A DNA stretch of 64,000 nucleotides from Cercospora beticola (taxonomy: Eukaryota > Ascomycota > Dothideomycetes > Mycosphaerellales > Mycosphaerellaceae), in NCBI RefSeq assembly GCF_033473495.1, contig NC_088935.1:3534001-3598000 (forward strand), in the 5' to 3' direction. Below, in pieces: positions 1-11,468 of the stretch. Below the pieces are notes generated by a model that saw only the letters and a list, made by a program, of their open reading frames with translations, did not search any database and was not told the DNA's origin. Within the stretch, counting starts at the first letter, position 1. Every line of letters starts with the position of its first letter. The position numbers and the translations under genes are program-made.

Positions 1-802
1 CTAGCGATTTAACTTACTATCACTTGTTGCGTTCCGTCGGAAGCTGTCGTCTGTAGTGCTGAACTTGATCCATGGCGATATCAGAACCGCAGCAGCAAGT
101 GAGCCTCCCGCGGTCGGATTTGGAAGCTCTGGGTGAGGATGGAGAAGGTGGGACAGGAGACCGATCGTCAAATTTGCGCCAGCAGAGTCCCCAGCCACGA
201 TAATCTGTAAAACGATCAGCAAGCACCCCAAAATAGATAGATCAACTCACATCTTCAGTCTTCTTGCCAACCGTGCCCGTGAGCCACTCCAAGCTCTCCG
301 CGGCCTGTCTCAGCTGCTCTGGGTATTGACCTTTAGGCGTCAAAGTGTAAGCGACCACCACGACGCTGACAGCCGTTGTCTTGGACAGCTCGTTCTGCAA
401 ACCAAACAGCCACTGAAAATGGCCTGCTGTACATGAAAGCGCATATCCTCCTCCATGGAAGTACAAAATAGTCTTGGATGCAGCTTTCGGCCCCAGCCAG
501 TGTACTTTCAAGCCCGAGGGCAAGACATCAGTATCGGGTTGAACATTTGCCTTTTTGGCAAAATCGAGGTAGCCGGACTCTGTACTTGCGTTCAGCCACT
601 GCTCCTGCGCAACGTTGATGTTGGCAAGGTTTGCACGAAGGGCAGCGAAGACGATGTCTTTGAATGTCTTGTTGGCTTTCGCGGTGCTTGTGATTGGCAA
701 TGTAAGGGCGCGAAATACAGCTGCTCCGAGTACTCGTGCCAGTAGAGGCACTACAAGTAGCTTGTCCAGTAGAGTTGGTACGGGCGAAGACTGGGCTGAC
801 AT
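1..802 (-). CDS. alpha/beta hydrolase (steryl acetyl hydrolase/HSL-like), C-terminus off the left edge
   Basis: Partial serine hydrolase of the alpha/beta-hydrolase-3 (hormone-sensitive lipase-like) type. Exon 1 (251-802) starts with an ATG at 802 and carries the oxyanion-hole motif HGGG in the segment ILYFHGGGYAL. A 46-bp intron (205-250; donor GTGAGT, acceptor TTTTACAG) joins in phase 0 to exon 2 (18-204), which holds the nucleophile elbow GDSAG. A GTAAGT donor follows at 17-12, so the catalytic Asp/His part lies outside the window; the in-frame TAG at 1-3 falls inside this last intron. The N-terminus has a hydrophobic stretch (LLVVPLLARVLGAAVF) that may anchor it to a membrane. Substrate cannot be told from sequence; family members deacetylate sterols or cleave small esters. 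It is divergent from the F-box gene. Confidence 0.82.
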
Positions 803-1118
803 GACGGCACTATGTCAGTGAAAGACCGTGATACTTGCAGTTTGCTCGACGAGAGAAAGCGAAGGAAAGAAGAACGGGCAACGGTCTGGCATGGCAGCAG
901 GTCGCCGACACGCTCTCGAAGGGAGCTCCAGCATGCCTTTCGGCCCATGCTGCACTAGTTGCTGCTGTGGCTGCGGCAAGCGAAGCTCACTGCTGAAGCG
1001 AGTGGAGCTGGAAGTTGCGTGAAGGTGGAGTGCCAAGAAAAGTGGAGCCCAGCGCTTCCCTCGCAGCCAAACCATCTGCATATGTAATTCCGGGAGGGTA
1101 CTTCCTTTGCGCACGACC
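803..1118. promoter_or_regulatory. divergent intergenic region, hydrolase / F-box gene
   Basis: 316 bp between two divergent start codons. It must contain both promoters and 5' UTRs. I see no clear TATA box or repeat. Confidence 0.5.
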
Positions 1119-2766
1119 ATGACAACGACTTATATCGACCGTCTGCCAGAGGAATTGCTACTGCAGATCTTCGCATACCTCGAACGCCCCGCCCCATCGA
1201 AACTCAACGCAAGGAAAGAGCCAAGTCTCGACATCACCAACTCCGAGTATCGGGATTACAAGAACGCATCCAGCGTATCTCGAAGATGGCGCTGCATCGT
1301 ACTTCCATTGCTCTTCAGCCACTGTCGCCTTAGACTTGATGCTGTGCCAAGAGCAGAGTGGAGTACTTGTCAAGTCCGCGGCATTCCATCCTCACGGAGC
1401 GCCCAAATGTCAAGTCGCGTTGATCCATACCACGAGCAACTTCTCCAGCAAGCAGCACTGGTGGGCAACTCAGCACCCGAGGGACCTGGAGACCAAGCCG
1501 TATCAAGCGTGCAAGGAAGTCTCAAAGTGGCGCTGCAATGGTATCACTGCCTCAAAGACTACTTGGAGTTTATTCAAGCACATGCACTCGAAACGAGCGT
1601 TCAAAGCTTTGCATTGATCGCCGAGGACTGCGGCATAGTCTACGATCGCTACCCACATCGTTCGGCCGCTAATCAAGACTACCGCTACCGTGCCGCCGCA
1701 GCTCTTTGGCAGCATCTCTTACAGACCATCGCTCCCGTTCGCGTCCTCATTGTGGCCAGTCCTGGAGATTTAGGATGTTTGACAAACTGTGCCATCGACA
1801 TGACTGGAGATTGGGCTTTCAGCGATATGAAATACCATATTCTGGAGCTTGGCCATGAAGGCACCTCGGTCAGAAGGCTTGAAGGCGTGCCGATAGACTT
1901 CGAAACGCTTGAATATGTGCCCAGTGAATATCCAGGAATCGCGAATGCCAGTCTTTTGAGATTACACCCCTGGACTGAAATAGGCTTGAATGAAGGATCT
2001 TTCCTCAAAGCATACGGCACGTAAGTGAGATGGCACGCTCCGCTCCTTCGCGTGAATGCGAGTTTCTTCGCACTCAACCCTCGCATTTATCAATCTCCGG
2101 GCTCGCAAAGATGAACGTGGTCGGCCTGCTGATATCTCGCAGATATGAGTACTTTGAAAGAGGTCCTCCGTCCATAGTTACCAGTATCAAGCAGTGTCTT
2201 GCAGGAAGCATGCACCGCCACGCAAGACCCCAGCATCCGCCAAAGCTCCCTGCATTGAAGAAGTTCGTCTACACAGCGATACTTCCTTTCGCAACTCACG
2301 TCAACTTCAGCAGTCTACTGCCATTCTTGGACGAGCTTGACGTCAAGCTTGCCCCAGACCCCGACTCAGGAATCCTCAGCGACAGCAGGCGTGTCGGCAA
2401 GGCCGAGCTTGAAGGCAAGTATCGTTGCCGCTCCAGGTCTCACGCTGGACACATCATTGACTGGTGCGCAGATTGCTGGCAGGAGTTCTTCACCTCCTAT
2501 CAGGTCATCTCGCGACCATTCCGAACGCACGAGTTGTCTTCCAGCCGCGCCCTGCCGCTGAAGAAGTTCATTTGTAGAGACTACCAGAATCCGGCCTTGG
2601 AGGAGGAACTAGACGAGACCTTTCTGTGGCTCTGGTATGGCTCAGTGGTTAGTGTTGGCGTCGAAACGTGCTAATTCGCAGTTCCAGCATGCCTTGTTGG
2701 GCAGAGATGAGGCCTGGCGTATTCGAGAGGCAGGCAGATGTTCCAGGCTACGCTCAGGCACTGTAG
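1119..2766 (+). CDS. F-box protein, reading frame interrupted near 2020-2115 (possible pseudogene)
   Basis: The N-terminus has a clear F-box (IDRLPEELLLQIFAYL, then SVSRRWRCIVLPLLF), the Skp1-binding module of SCF ubiquitin ligases. The first true ATG is at 1119. Exon 1 is open to 2020, where GTAAGT follows. The next conserved-looking segment (LRVNASFFALNPRIYQ, 2039-2113) is in the same frame as exon 1 but lies after a TAA at 2022 and ends at a TGA at 2112. The following segment (NVVGLLISRRYEYFERG onward) is in another frame and stays open to 2634. A good intron (2635-2681, GTATGG...TTCGCAG) then leads to a last exon ending with TAG at 2764-2766. A 42-bp intron at 2021-2062 would remove the first stop but not the frame change near 2110. 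Either the gene carries a one-base indel, or it is decaying. Confidence 0.6.
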
Positions 2767-2856
2767 AGATTTGAGGACAGTGAACAAAGGCCGGCTTTTG
2801 ACATCCGCCTGCCACTGTACTAGAATTCCGTGTTCGGTACGATGTAGTCCGTCTAC

Positions 2857-4953
2857 TCAAGGGCTCCGGTGACCATTCACGACGGGCTGGGGCATGCTCG
2901 CCTGGAGAGGAGGGTCGATGCCGACAACGGATACCTGCGATGAGTCAATGATGCTGACGCGTGAATCAAAAACTCTGCAGGATAGAAGACATACCTGTTC
3001 GTTGATAGCAAACGCTAGGCTCGTACCATCTGCGCTCCAGCTGAGACTGGGCTCGCAGTCAATCACCTCGTCGCCATTCTCACCGTCTGCTGGTCCACCG
3101 GGACTCTGCGGCCGGCGCCAAGTGATCATTGCACGAGGGCTATGCACGGCGCCATTCGTCCTTGCGAAGCTGTCTCGAGACCAGACTTGTACCAAGCTGG
3201 AATTCGACACCGCAAGGTATTCGCCATTTGTCGACCATGCAAGAGCCGCGACAGGTAATACCATGAAATTGAGATCCACAACTTCGCTGCAAACTAGTGC
3301 CTGATCCGACGTGTAGCGTATCGCATAGATGGCGACCGTTCCATCGCCATAGCCCAAGGCCAAAAAGGTTTCAGGGGTCGAGTCGTCGTTTTGCTCGTGA
3401 TCTTGCTGTAGTCGGCTGGATGATATTTCCACTGGCTGGAGCGATTTCGCATCAGGTAAAATGAACTCCACATCAGGGCTTGTGCTATTGTCATTGGAGC
3501 GTAGCTTTGGTGTAACAACCAGTCGTTTCTGACTCCTGGAAACGAAAGCGGCAATGCGGTGGCGATGGTCGAAACGAACGACATCCCAATCAGTCGTTCC
3601 TTCGATGATGTTGGAGTTTCGGGGTATTAGTCCGCGCATGAGCACGCTCGCTGTGGGGAGGGTGCTCAGGTCTTGGCCCTGGCTCTCGTCTACCTGATAA
3701 CAGGCTGAGAGTCCCTGATCTCCACAGATGGCAAATGTATCGTTCGAGATCCATTGTGCATCACTGACTTGGTTGTCGAATAGCCTCCACGCAACAGACT
3801 CACTGAGGGGCGGCGCATCCACGTTCGTCCGAGCAGAGGACCAGACTTGGATCATGGAGCGTTTCATGTTGGTCCGCAGAGCCAAGACATATCTAGAGTC
3901 CGGGCTGTAGTGAATCGCAAGAACTATTCCAGGTGGCTCTAGGGACGGCAGCCCGAGTTGAAGCGTAGTGCTGGTGCCATCCTGGTGTCGCTCGAGAAGG
4001 ACTTGCTGTGATAATTGGGTTCCGCTGGGCAGTTCGCGAAGCCCATCGATCGCGCAACACGCAGCGGTGCCATCAGGACGCCATGTAGCTGCTGTCACGC
4101 CGCAGCTGGAGGACAGTGTAGGCTCATCGAAATGTTCTAGATGCTTGGCGTCTCTGGCCGAAACTGGTATCTGATAAAATCGACACAAGTCCTCACCCAC
4201 AGTCAAGAGCGTCTTCGTATCGTCCTCTTCTGATCTGGGACTCCACAGCACGCGTTGGATGTTCGCGCTTGGCTTGTCCAGGTGCCAGGAGATTGTGCTA
4301 GTTTTCGGCTCGACCTTGAGATCTGTTTGCACCAGAACATCCATACTGTCGTATCTTTCCACGGGCCCAGCCTGATCGGACTCTGACGCCACAGTCGGTG
4401 AGGTGGGATCCTGCTCAGGCTCGCCATCGGCAGAGCCCGTGTCAATGTCCATTGCATCGCGATCGCCATTGAACTGTGCCTCGCCAACGTCCCCCTTCCG
4501 CGAAGTTCGCGCGGCTGTGGAGCGTGCTACGGGCAATTTGTCCTTGCGCCTGCCAGAATCCGTCGATCTCGATTTCGCGCCATTCTCTGTGGAGTCCCGG
4601 CGTCTGGATGGTGCACCACGACCATCGAACTTGCTCCAAACGAACTTGCGCTCGCCGCTGTTGAGACCAGCTTTCGCTCGGGCTTGATCGTAATGCACAC
4701 CGTACTGAACCACCGACACCAAATCATTTCTCTGTACAGCATGCGCGAAGGGCAGGGCGTCCGGGTCTGAAGCGATGTCTCCCGTCCTCCGCCAATCGCG
4801 CGTGAATGCGATGGCGGCATGTTCGAAGCCCTGCTCCTGCAGGTATCTCCAGATTAGCTGCAGTAGACGTTAGTAAAATGGCAGCTGTTGCGGAGAGCGC
4901 GCGATACACACATAGTTAACATGGTTGGAGTGTAGTGTTGCCGCGGCCGACAT
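2857..4953 (-). CDS. SIF2: LisH-WD40 repeat protein, SIF2/TBL1 family
   Basis: Predicted 680 aa. Exon 1 (4912-4953, 14 codons) and exon 2 (2857-4857) are joined across a 54-bp intron (donor GTGTGT, acceptor CTACTGCAG). The splice restores a LisH dimerisation motif at residues 11-35 (VNYLIWRYLQEQGFEHAAIA). A basic, low-complexity linker follows, then a C-terminal half of degenerate WD40 blades (for example WRPDGTAACC, ALAWSTNGEYLAVSN, LSWSADGTSLAFA). This layout is that of Sif2/TBL1, the scaffold subunit of the Set3/SMRT-type histone deacetylase complex. A nuclear corepressor role is inferred from the family. It is divergent from the TMEM115-like gene. The SIF2 symbol rests on domain order only. 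Confidence 0.8.
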
Positions 4954-5394
4954 GGCAAAGGTGCGCGACGTGCTGGGGTAGAGAAAGCCAGGCGGGCATA
5001 CGAATGGCGGAGCGCCGAGGCTGCGGGAGGGCGGAGGGCACGTTGGTGCGCGTGGAGCGGGCGCTATTGCTGCTGAGGACGATGTTGTTTTATATGTGCA
5101 TGGCGGAGCATGAGTGGAAGTGGTGGTGCAGGTCGATTGATGGACGCTAGTCAATTCGAGATGGCAGCAGCCGAGCAGGAGGCGGCGGCGCGGAGGATCA
5201 TGTCGGCGTGCGTTAGCGAGCACCGACCGACGAACGATGCGTCCAGACTGCGCGCTTCTTCACCTTCACATTGACCGCCTGCAGTGGGCGGGAGCTGCCG
5301 CAAACATACAGATAGACTCCTCCTCCTCTCCTGTCCTGCTCTGTTCTGCCCTGCTGCGTGGTCTGCGTACACCAAACCTTCGCCGTCGCCGCCA
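4954..5394. promoter_or_regulatory. divergent promoter region, SIF2-like / TMEM115-like
   Basis: 441 bp between divergent ATGs. It is GC-rich on the left and CT-rich (ctcctcctctcctgtcct) just upstream of the right-hand ATG, as is common in filamentous fungal promoters. I see no other structure. Confidence 0.5.
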
Positions 5395-6645
5395 ATGCCG
5401 CGCATCAACCTGCCCCCCGTCACGCGCGCTGTACTACTGCTCCTGATCGCAGCCTCTTCGCTCAACGCGGTCATCAGGACTGCCAAATGGCGGCAGTCGC
5501 TCGATTCGACATCTTCCGCTGCCAATTACCTCTCAAGTCCACGCTGGGCGGTGCCATATCTGGTTTGCGTGCCTACCACGAGCCTACGTTACCCATGGAC
5601 TGTGGTCACCGCCGCACTCGTGGAGAACAACGTCGTGTCACTGGTCATCAGCAGCGCTGTCGTGTTCTTTGGAGGCCGATATCTCGAACGAGCATGGGGA
5701 ACGCACGACTTTGCAAAATTCATCATAGTGGTATTGTTGCCCCCGATGCGCCGCATCTGCTCACTCAAGCTGACCCTTCGGCGCGTGTGTAGGTAACACT
5801 CATACCAAATGTGATCACCTTCATCCTCTACGCCATATGGCATGCCTTTGTCACCGCTCCTGAATAGTATGTCCCTCTGTCGTGTCACTCTCGGAAGTGC
5901 AGCTGACCAACCTTCAAGCCCAACGCCATTGAATGGCCAAGTGGCTTTGGCCGCCGGCTTCCTCGTGGCTCTGAAACAGCTCGTCCCTGAACACACCGTG
6001 TCTCTCTTCAAGGGAATCATCAGCATGCGCCTCAAGCATGCTCCGGCTGTCTTTGTCCTTGCCAACATGATCTCGGGTCCTGTTCTAGGCACAGATACTG
6101 CCTTCTGGTTAAGTCTGCTGGGTTTCTGGATCTCCTGGATTTGGCTGCGCTTTTTGCGGGTCTCGACGCTCTCTACAGTGGCTACCGGAGGCACCGATAC
6201 AGTCATCGTTGGAGATGCTTCGGACACATTTTCGTTCGCGGCCTTCTTTCCAGATGTGCTTCATCCTGTTCTCTCGCCCATCTGCGACGGCATATATCAT
6301 ATCCTGGTCCAGCTCAGGCTCTGCACCCCATTTTCCGAAGAAGCGATCGAAGCTGGCAACGAAAATGCTGCATCAAGGGCCGATGGAGTCCTACCAAGCT
6401 TCACCGATAGTAGAGCGGGTTCTAGTCGTCGCGCTGAAGCTGAGAGAAGGCGAGCCATCGCACTGAAAGCCCTGGACCAAAGACTCAATGCCGCGGCGGC
6501 AAATCGAAGCGCTCCCACTGCGGTGACCACGGTGCAAGCCTCTTTGGGACAACCCAAGGCTGAATCAGCGGATTCAGCGGATTCAGCGAACGCAGCAGCT
6601 CCAGAGGGCTCTGGAAATTCGCCTTTGGGCGAGACAAACCCATGA
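5395..6645 (+). CDS. TMEM115/DUF1751-family Golgi membrane protein (rhomboid-like fold)
   Basis: Predicted 378 aa from three exons: 5395-5730, 5793-5866 and 5919-6645. Introns are 62 bp (phase 0) and 52 bp (phase 2), both GT-AG. Several hydrophobic helices are visible: AVLLLLIAASSLNAV near the start, VVSLVISSAVVFFGGRYLERAWG, FIIVVTLIPNVITFILYAIW across the first splice, VALAAGFLVALKQLVP, and FWLSLLGFWISWIWL. GGRYLERAWG and the following loop are typical of TMEM115/DUF1751 proteins, which are linked to the Golgi and the COG complex. The cytosolic tail (about residue 240 on) is hydrophilic and ends in low-complexity Ser/Asp/Ala with a 9-bp tandem repeat (GGATTCAGC, about 6569-6590). No catalytic rhomboid Ser/His pair is seen, so a structural or trafficking role is likelier than proteolysis. 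Confidence 0.8.
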
Positions 6646-7458
6646 CGATATCGATAGCATACGCCAGGTCCTCGTCGCATTCGCGATGTGCATTTGTTTC
6701 AGCCTCACTCGTTCCGCACTGCATTTCTGCTAATTCGTGTACGTGAGCAGGAATCGCACATGGTGAACCAGAGTTTGTCGACTGACTGCCGCGCTTGGAG
6801 GTCCAAGAGGACAACGAAAATCCCAGCCGACCTCGACTTCCCTGCACTTGCCGTCCTGCTGTGCCCCACTTCATGCATCGTCCAGTCTGGACCCCACCCA
6901 CCGATCTGCGGGGATAGTCACAAGTGATCATAAATGCACAAAATGTTGTCGAAGCTTAAATTGATTGCATACCTTGCGCATGAAGCTGGCTACCTTCAGC
7001 ATGGTATGGCATGCTGTCCATTATCTTTCGGCAAGGCCTCCATACTGATTGGAGAACGTGCGCGACCACGGTAGCACGCCACAATACAATGGCCAGGCAA
7101 AGGCTTTGCGAATCGCCAGTCGAATCGGGAAGCGGCATCGCCGTGCATCACCGTGCATAATGGATGTTCACCTGGATTGGGTGGCACTTGGAAGGAACGG
7201 TGACGAGGGCATTATGGGGACGTGGAGAAGGTTCGCTTCCGTCGTTACGGCTAAAAGCCTCCTCACTGTGATCCACAGGTCAGGTTTGCGCTGCATTCGG
7301 CATTGATATCGCGGCAAGTAGTCGTTGCTCAGGCGTGTCCATGCTAGCGAGGGCTATCACGACTTCTTGGCCTGAAGCCAAAAGCAACAGCTCTGCCCTT
7401 GAGCATTGCCTTCTTTACTACTCACACTCTCTTCAAGCTCCTTCATAACAAATTAATC
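6646..7458. other. intergenic, 813 bp
   Basis: This spans the 3' flank of the TMEM115-like gene and the promoter of the monooxygenase. Only short non-conserved ORFs occur. A perfect 7-bp inverted repeat (CAGCATG at 6997-7003, CATGCTG at 7010-7016, 6-nt loop) is the only structure I noticed. Confidence 0.5.
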
Positions 7459-9801
7459 ATGTCGGCAGTGCCCAACCTGCCAGAAGGCCTGATTCATCCT
7501 CCACCAAACAACTTTGAAGCTGCTAAGATCCATATCGACAAATCTGTAAACGGCAACTGGAAGATCGACCACATCGAAGACTCAGGGCACCAGCAAAGCA
7601 ATAGCGTCAAGCCTGAGAGGAAAGCATGGCAACTGCACGATGTACCCGTTGAGAATCAACGACCAATGAAGGTCATCGTTATCGGCGCTGGATACTCAGG
7701 CGTGTACTGCGGGATCCGTATTCCCGAGCGATTAAGAAATTGCGAGCTGGTAATCTACGAAAAGAATGCTGGAATCGGTGGCACCTGGTACGAGAATCGA
7801 TACCCCGGAGCTGCTTGCGGTGAGTACCAATCAACTTGATATCACACCTAACCCCACTGACCTGTTAACAGATATCCCAAGCCATTCATATCAATTCTCC
7901 TTCAACCCGAGACACGACTGGTCCAGCCTCTACGCCCCATCATGGGAAATACGGGAGTATATTGAGAACACAGTACACTTTCCGTCACTCTGATCATGCA
8001 AGATCCCATCCGCTAAATTACAAACAGGCCAAGAAATACGGCGCAGATCGGTTCATCAAATTACAACACGAAGTGATAGGTTGTCGATGGTCACAAGACC
8101 TTGGCAAATGGTTCGTCAAAGTCAATAAACCTGACGGCACAATCTTCGAAGATAGCTGTGATGTTCTCATCAGTGCGAGAGGTCTATTGAATACGAAGCA
8201 ATGGCCTAAAATCCCCGAGTTCGAGAAATTCCAGGGTGAGGTTATGCATTCGGCTGCGTTCAACGAGAATTACGATTTTCGAAATAAACGTGTTGGGATT
8301 ATTGGTAGTGGGAGCAGGTGAGACAATCCCTTATCTTCTGCTGTCGAAGTATGAGTTCGGAACGCGTATAACTGACACCGACTTGCGCAGTGCTATTCAG
8401 ATTGTTCCGCAGCTACAAAAAGTGTCCGGTGCACAGCTGTCGTGTTTTATCCGCAGCAGGACTTGGATCTCGCCCCCTTTCGGTCAACGCGTCGCTGAAG
8501 AATATAAATTGGGCGATGGCCTGATCATTTCCAAGGAACAGATCGCTCAGTTTGAGGCTGATCCCAAGGCCTGGTTCGAATTCAGGACGAAGATTGAGGC
8601 AGATGCGAGTAAGTCATAGATTGTTCACCACTGTTGCACTTTTGACATGACTAATTTGGTTTGTTAGATAATATCCATGCGTCAACGTTGAAAGGTACTG
8701 GGATGCAAAAGGCAGCGCAAGAAATGTTCGATCAGACGATGAGGTAGGCAAAGGGAATGGGCAGCAGAGTTGACCATTTTTGCTCACGCTTTTCTGCGAC
8801 TCTAGAACGCGTCTGGCGAAAAAGCCCGAGTACTACGACCTCTTGAAACCCAATTTCGCACCTGGGTGTAGGCGTCTTACACCAGGGCCTGGATTCCTCG
8901 AAGCACTGGTTGAAGACAATGTCGCACTGATCAACAATGGCATCGCTCGCATGGAGCCCAAAGGAGTTGTAACCGAGGATGGCAAGCTTCATGAGATCGA
9001 TGTGCTGGTTTGCGCCACGGGCTTCCATGCCAGTGCTGCCCCTCCGTTTCCTGTTGTTGGTCTCAACGGACGATCATTGCAGGAGCATTGGTAAGATGAA
9101 TTGGCAGAATTGAGAAGTGCCCTGAAGCTGACAAGTCTAGGCATGATCGCGCATACAACTACCTCAGTCTTGCGACAGATAATTTGCCGAATCACTTCTT
9201 CATGCTAGGCCCAAACGGCGCGTAAGTCTTCCAGTGCGGTCTGCACTTTTCGCACAAGTCGCATGCTGATAACCCGTCCAGAATCGCCGAGGGATCTCTC
9301 ACAATGATGATCGAGAGCACAGGAGACTACATCTGCAAAGCGATCCGAAAGCTGCAGAAGGATAACCTCAAATCCATGGTCATCAAGCCCCGTCTCGTCC
9401 GCGACTTCACCCGCTACTGCGATGCCTATTTCGAAGGCACCGTGTTCAAAGACGACTGTAAATCCTGGTACCGCAAGAACGGACAAGGAGTCCCCTCAGA
9501 ACATGTTACTGGGCTGTGGCCAGGAAGTACGATTCACTGCATTGAGGCTTTGAGGTCTCCTAGATGGGAAGACTACGAATATGAGTCTTTGCCTGAGGAG
9601 AACGGGGCGGAAGTAAATCAGATGGCTTGGTTGGGTAACGGATGGGGGGTCAATCAGCTTACGGAGCAGGACCAGCAGGTTCGGGACGTCGATTTGAGCT
9701 TCTATCTTTACCCTGAGTTTCAAGAGAGGTATTTTGGGACTCCGGAAAGTGGTAGACCGGAGGAGGGGGAGCACTATAGGATACGACCTTGGTCGTATTG
9801 A
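7459..9801 (+). CDS. Baeyer-Villiger / FMO-type flavin monooxygenase, eight exons
   Basis: Predicted 643 aa. Exons: 7459-7819, 7872-7972, 8028-8317, 8391-8608, 8668-8743, 8806-9090, 9141-9221, 9282-9801; all junctions are GT-AG and keep the conserved frame. FAD-binding GAGYSG is at residues 76-81, followed by GIGGTWYENRYPGAACD, the typical class B flavoprotein segment. The BVMO-like fingerprint (about residues 222-232) reads FQGEVMHSAAF, with Phe where Trp is usual. The NADPH site GSGSSA is rebuilt across the exon 3/4 junction, and CATGF lies downstream. The family inserts oxygen into ketones (Baeyer-Villiger) or oxidises N/S atoms, using NADPH and O2. Neighbours give no substrate clue; no biosynthetic core enzyme is nearby. 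Confidence 0.85.
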
Positions 9802-11468
9802 AGTTGGGGGTATCAAACGAGGTGATAGTCTGCTGCACTCGATCAGTGTCGCGAAGTAATCGGCATGGCGCTCGCAAGCTCAGCTGCGTTGCAGATGGGT
9901 GGCAAGAAGCAAGCGAGGTGTGTTCGAACGTTGTCAACGAGGTGTGAGAGACGAAGTTCCAGCAATAGGCGCAGCCAGGGCGGCACGAGAGCATACGGGA
10001 AGATCCATGAATCTGGCGGGCGTCGGTAGTTGCGCGTTTGTTTCAGAAGGCGGCATGAATCGCAGCCGAGATGCGTGGTTGTATGAGAGTTCAGCAATAT
10101 TCCTGGAAGCTAAGATCACGTTGGTGAAGAAATAATAGTATCGCGGCTAAAGGCATCTATATCGGTCGGCGGGAGCCGTGAGCGGGCTATCGACATTTCC
10201 AGAGATATGTCCATGGCAGGACGGCCCATGGTTGGACATATCGCCACCCAGTACATCTCGCCCTTGCCACGTCGGCACTGTGACTGTGAGGAAGGCGCGA
10301 TTCGTCGCGTGTACGTACTATGCAGTCGCAGTTGCGACAGCAGAAGTGAGAGGAATCGCGCGTTGCCAAATCGGGTATAACAGGACATGACTGGTAAAGC
10401 TGCAAGGCACAGGAGGTTCTTTCTCAAGCTCCCAAGCCCTGCGTAATGCGCAATGCGCAATGCGGCCCGCTGCTCGTGAGCCGAACGCCTGCTGTGGTCA
10501 TGCAAGCAAAGATTGACAGAAGTGTACAATCTGTCAGTACTGCTTGGTCAACGATGAACAACAGCAACCACGCACGAGCACAGTGGGAGCATCAAGTGAG
10601 CCATGTCGACCCGAAATGAAGCCATTCGCAGCAGGACATGGCAAGCAGGGCCAGCCCCAGGATAGAACACGAGCGGCAAGCGGCGCGCCTGAGTCGGTCG
10701 TTGGTATGGGCAGGGTGCACGATTGCAGTCATATTGGCTGCGCAGTGCTATCGTCCTCGATGCTGGATCGGTGCGGTGCAGTACAGCGGGGCGGACAGCG
10801 CAGCACCGGCGCGACTGATGTCCAGTGGGTGTGGTGCTCGCCATCACCGCACCGATGCTGCTCCCAACCAACACGCCTCGCACACGCCAGTCTCAGGAAC
10901 GTCTCAAGCGGCGCGCTGCCGACGGCCCTGTCGCCGGGCCCCTGCTGCCGAAAGGCAAATGGGCTCAAATCTGCCCGCTAGCGATCAATGGGGACTCGTG
11001 CACGCACGGTATTGCGCAAAGCGACGCCCAATGGGGCTCGCGCGGCGCGTCGCAGATTATTATTGCTGACTTGAATGAGGGCCGGCCATCATCATCGTCG
11101 TCGCCGGCATGGCCGATCGTGCACCAGGCCGCTGAGCATGGGGAGGCGGCGACTCTGAGGCACGCAGCGAGCAATAACACCGTCGCCCTCCCCAGTCTGC
11201 TGTAGTTCTTGTCCGTGAGTTCGCCTTCGCTGCACGCTGGTGGAGCTGCTGCACTTCTCCGTCTCATGCACGGCGCGCACTGCTTGCCACAGCACTACGA
11301 CGACACCTGCAGCAGCCCGTCTTAAAGACCTGCCACGGCCCTTTGACCTTCACTCCTCCTCTCAGGAACGCTGCCACTCTCCACCACCGCCTTCGTCTGC
11401 TTACCAGCGCCGGCCGCCGATTTGTCCGACGCGCGATGCTGGCTGTCCCCGCATGACCCAACGCTGGC
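9802..11468. other. long intergenic region, 1.67 kb
   Basis: No ORF with conserved character. Visible items are the inverted repeat at 10204-10242, three tandem copies of about 7 bp (aatgcgc) around 10444-10464, and a CT-rich stretch from about 11330 to the next ATG that looks like a promoter/5' UTR. The length suggests a long regulated promoter or 5' leader for the 987-aa gene. Confidence 0.5.
10204..10242. repeat. inverted repeat, 10-bp perfect arms
   Basis: GATATGTCCA at 10204-10213 is the exact reverse complement of TGGACATATC at 10233-10242. CCATGG occurs inside each end of the 19-nt spacer, so the symmetry is wider than the perfect arms. It lies about 400 bp after the monooxygenase stop and 1.2 kb before the next ATG. 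Confidence 0.75.

Noticed and set aside
5589..6227. 212-codon minus-strand open frame
   Set aside because: Lies antisense to the spliced TMEM115-like gene, whose motifs and introns are well supported.
10444..10464. Three tandem copies of a 7-bp unit (aatgcgc)
   Set aside because: Too short and imperfect to call a functional repeat.
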